NCBI GenBank assembly: GCA_002377855.1
Contig: DFQQ01000004.1
Coordinates: 1 to 25,597, forward strand
Reading direction: 5' to 3'
Source: Acidovorax delafieldii
Lineage (GTDB): Bacteria > Pseudomonadota > Gammaproteobacteria > Burkholderiales > Burkholderiaceae_C
DNA: 25,597 bases
Shown: in pieces, positions 23,147-25,597 of the stretch
How positions within the stretch are numbered: position 1 is the first letter of the stretch
Layout: the number at the start of each line of letters is the position of its first letter
Made by a program: the position numbers and the translations under genes
Notes under the pieces: model-generated
The model's database searches: none
Told to the model about the DNA's origin: nothing
The model's input: only the letters and a program-made list of their open reading frames with translations

Positions 23147-24277
23147 ATGCAATTGAAGTTGAAACTGACCGTGGTTGCTGCTATCGCAGCTGTTGCCGGT
23201 GTGGCCTCTGCACAAGAGCAGGTGGTCAAGATCGGTCACGTGGCTCCTGTTTCCGGTGCCCAGGCTCACTACGGCAAGGACAACGAAAATGGTGCTCGCA
23301 TGGCCATTGAAGAGTTGAACGCGCAGGGTGTCACCATTGGCGGCAAGAAAATCAAATTCGAACTGCAGGCAGAAGACGATGCCGCCGATCCAAAGCAAGG
23401 CACGGCTGCTGCACAAAAGCTGTGCGACGCGAAGGTCGCTGGCGTTGTGGGCCATTTGAACTCCGGTACGACCATTCCCGCTTCCAAGGTCTATAACGAC
23501 TGCGGTATTCCCCACGTTACCGGTGCGGCCACCAATCCCAATCTGACAAAGCCTGGCTACAAGACCACTTTCCGCATCATCGCGAATGACAATGCTCTGG
23601 GCGCAGGATTGGCGTTCTACGCTGTGGACACCCTGAAGCTGAAGACCGTTGCCATCGTGGACGACCGCACGGCATATGGCCAAGGCGTTGCAGACGTGTT
23701 CAAGAAGACCGCCGCTGCCAAAGGCATGAAGGTGGTTGACGAGCAGTTCACTACGGACAAGGCTACAGACTTTATGGCCATTTTGACCGCCATCAAGTCG
23801 AAGAACCCCGACGCTATCTTCTTCGGTGGTATGGATCCCCAGGCAGGTCCCATGCTGCGTCAGATGGAGCAGTTGGGCATGGGCAACGTGAAGTATTTCG
23901 GCGGTGACGGCGTGTGCACTTCCGAAATCGCGAAGCTGGCCGCTGGTGCGAAGACCTTGGGCAACGTGATCTGCGCTGAAGGTGGCGCTTCGCTGGACAA
24001 GATGCCTGGCGGCAAGGCCTGGAAGACCAAATACGACGCCAAGTACCCTGGCCAGTTCCAAGTCTACAGCCCTTATACCTATGACGCGACCTTCCTGCTG
24101 GTCGATGCGATGAAACGCGCCAACTCGGTGGATCCCAAGGTCTATACCCCCGAACTGCTGAAGGCAAACTTCAAGGGTGTGACGTCCACGATCCAGTTCG
24201 AACCCAACGGCGAAATGAAGAACCCTGCCATCACGCTGTATGTGTACAAAGATGGCAAGAAGACACCTCTGAACTGA
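23147..24277 (+). CDS. Periplasmic branched-chain amino acid (LivK-type) binding protein
   Basis: This is the substrate-binding component of a HAAT-family ABC transporter for leucine, isoleucine, valine or related amino acids. The 376-aa product begins with a signal peptide (KLTVVAAIAAVAGVASA, cleavage after AQ or ASA). The mature protein has the type I periplasmic fold with VVKIGHVAPVSG, then NENGARMAIEELNAQG, and ADPKQGTAAAQKLCDAKVAGVVGH. GGAG lies six bases before the ATG at 23147. No permease or ATPase gene follows; a terminator and an IS do. It is thus an orphan binding protein, with partners elsewhere. Exact ligand is unknown. Confidence 0.92.
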   Translation: MQLKLKLTVVAAIAAVAGVASAQEQVVKIGHVAPVSGAQAHYGKDNENGARMAIEELNAQGVTIGGKKIKFELQAEDDAADPKQGTAAAQKLCDAKVAGVVGHLNSGTTIPASKVYNDCGIPHVTGAATNPNLTKPGYKTTFRIIANDNALGAGLAFYAVDTLKLKTVAIVDDRTAYGQGVADVFKKTAAAKGMKVVDEQFTTDKATDFMAILTAIKSKNPDAIFFGGMDPQAGPMLRQMEQLGMGNVKYFGGDGVCTSEIAKLAAGAKTLGNVICAEGGASLDKMPGGKAWKTKYDAKYPGQFQVYSPYTYDATFLLVDAMKRANSVDPKVYTPELLKANFKGVTSTIQFEPNGEMKNPAITLYVYKDGKKTPLN

Positions 24278-24294
24278 AGTCAATTCAATTGCCT

Positions 24295-24331
24295 AAAAAG
24301 GCCTCCTGCTTTGAAGCAGGAGGCCTTTTTT
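24295..24331 (+). terminator. Strong rho-independent terminator
   Basis: A perfect 17-bp inverted repeat (AAAAAGGCCTCCTGCTT and its complement) with a very short loop ends in six T residues. It lies 17 bases after the stop of the amino-acid binding protein gene. The A-run on the 5' side makes it bidirectional. Confidence 0.95.
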
Positions 24332-24394
24332 GTTTCCGAGACAGGTCTTCAGTTAAAGGTCTTTTGCTGAACTGGAGGCAACGCCGGATATCCG

Positions 24395-25591
24395 CTATGG
24401 ATACTCTGCACGAATCCCGCTGAGATGTGCTTGGGCCAGTCTGCAGGCGAGGACAATACGCTCATGAAGCAAAGCAGCCTGGGCCTGAGCAATACCACCA
24501 AGCGCACCCGCAAGCGTGAGTTTCTCGATGCGATGGAGTTGGTGGTGCCCTGGGCCGAGTTGATCTCGCTCATTGAGCCTTATGCCCCAGAGATCGGACG
24601 CCGGGGCCAGCAGCCCTTTGCAGTGCAGACCCTGCTGCGTATCCATTTCATGCAGCAGTGGTTCAAGCTCAGCGATCCAGCCATGCAAGAGGCGCTGCAC
24701 GACGTGCCAGCCTTTCGTGACTTTGCCGGCCTGTCTCACTGGGACGAACACATCCCCAGTGAATCGAGCATCCTGCGTTTTCGGCATCTGCTAGAGCGCC
24801 ACAAGCTGGCCGATCAGATCCTCGCTACGATCAATGCACTAAAGGGCTGCAACTCAAGGCAGGCCCCGTAGTGGATGCAACGCAGATTGCGGCGCCCACG
24901 TCCACCAAGAACGAAGGCAAGGCACGAGACCCCGAGATGCATCAAAGCAAGAAGGGCAACGAGTGGTACTTTGGCATGAAGGCGCACATTGGGGTGGATG
25001 CTGACTCTGGGCTGGTGCACAGCGTGCGCGGCACCAGTGGCAATGTGAACGACGTGATTGAGGCCAACAGCCTGCTGCACGGGCAAGAAACGGATGCCTT
25101 TGGTGATGCAGGCTATCAAGGTGTAGACAAGCGGGCCGATGCCAACAAGAGCGTCCGCTGGCATGTGGCCCTGCGTCCAGGACTGCGTCGGGCTTTGGAC
25201 AAAGACAAGCCTATTGAGGCGCTGATCGACCAACTTGAACGCACCAAGGCCAGCATCCGCGCCAAGGTAGAGCACCCTTTCAGGGTGCTCAAGCAGCAGT
25301 TTGGGTACGTGAAGGTGCGCTACCGTGGGCTCAAGAAGAACACGGCGCAGATCGTCACGCTGTTTGCGCTGGGCAATCTGTGGATGGCAAGGCACAAGCT
25401 GCTGCAATGCATGGGACAGGTGCGCGTGCAGGGGGCGTGATGCCCAAGGATCAGGGGCCAATGGCCCTCGCGCAGCGTCTGAGGGCGCCTTGCTCAGGCC
25501 GAAGTTGCTCAACGTGGGTGCTTTTAACTTCGCACTGCGCCGTGGCACAACCAGACCCGATTCGTGCAGAGCTTCCCTAGTGTGGTGTCTC
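24395..25591 (+). mobile_element. IS5-family insertion sequence, degraded
   Basis: About 1.2 kb with a transposase in two frames. Inverted repeats match in 19 of 22 bases: CTATGGATACTCTGCACGAATC at 24395-24416 and the complement of 25559-25580. On the right, GAGACACCACA (minus strand) continues to about 25591 as the likely true end; the left side lacks a match to those 11 bases, so the left terminus has decayed or been cut. A target duplication cannot be seen, because the window ends six bases beyond the right end. Confidence 0.75.
24464..25440 (+). pseudogene. IS5-family transposase, frameshifted
   Basis: The N-terminal half (24464-24871) begins MKQSSLGLSNTTKRTRKREF and has the IS5 N-terminal domain. 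It ends at a TAG just after the shift. The C-terminal half continues in the -1 frame with KGLQLKAGPVVDAT. It carries a plausible DDE set: D in VVDATQI, D in DAGYQG and E in RAKVEHPFRVL. The join near 24838-24843 (GCACTAAAGGG) is not a slippery heptamer, and the segment between INAL and KGLQL appears shorter than in intact relatives, so a small deletion is more likely than programmed frameshifting. Together the parts give about the normal 325 aa. The protein is probably inactive. Confidence 0.85.
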
Positions 25592-25597
25592 AAAAAT

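Noticed and set aside
23132..24283. A 383-aa minus-strand frame opposite the amino-acid binding protein
   Set aside because: The plus-strand gene has a signal peptide, ribosome binding site, family motifs and terminator; the antisense frame has none.
24425..25440. Programmed -1 frameshifting in the IS transposase
   Set aside because: No X-XXY-YYZ slippery heptamer is present at the join, and protein sequence seems to be missing there, so a deletion is the simpler reading.

Overview
The window is about 25.6 kb of GC-rich chromosomal DNA from a betaproteobacterium of the Comamonadaceae. Acidovorax or a close relative is the best guess. This rests on the gene order, protein flavour and short intergenic repeats of a kind I associate with that family; no database search was possible. 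Nearly every base is coding, and most long antisense reading frames are mirror artefacts of the GC-rich codon usage.

Layout. Positions 1-5377 (+) hold a housekeeping run: the 3' end of purD, then hemF, rsfS, rlmH, maf and rng. nadD, which usually lies between hemF and rsfS in this order, is absent. A CPA1-type Na+/H+ antiporter (5429-6676, +) follows and converges on kdpE with a 7-bp overlap. Positions 15291-6670 (-) hold a complete potassium-uptake locus, read as a 35-codon membrane ORF, kdpF, kdpA, kdpB, kdpC, kdpD and kdpE. KdpFABC is the high-affinity K+ pump and KdpDE its two-component regulator. Next on the minus strand are a methionine-type aminotransferase (ybdL-like), a CysB-family regulator, a CbiX-type chelatase, and lptG and lptF of the lipopolysaccharide exporter. 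pepA, holC and a hypothetical gene run divergently (+). They are followed by a branched-chain amino-acid binding protein gene with a strong terminator. The window ends in a decayed IS5-family insertion sequence.

The most unusual part is the kdp locus. Palindromic repeats occupy the kdpA-kdpB, kdpB-kdpC and kdpC-kdpD gaps and the region between the kdp leader and the ybdL-like gene. A separate 165-bp near-palindrome lies inside kdpA, in frame, adding 55 codons to a normally tiny loop. A short ORF too small for ordinary gene calling has an excellent ribosome binding site and is stop-start coupled to kdpF. Direct repeats with an 11-bp period upstream are a candidate KdpE operator.

I see no tRNA, rRNA, CRISPR, phage or defence genes. 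No gene-free stretch exceeds 300 bases.
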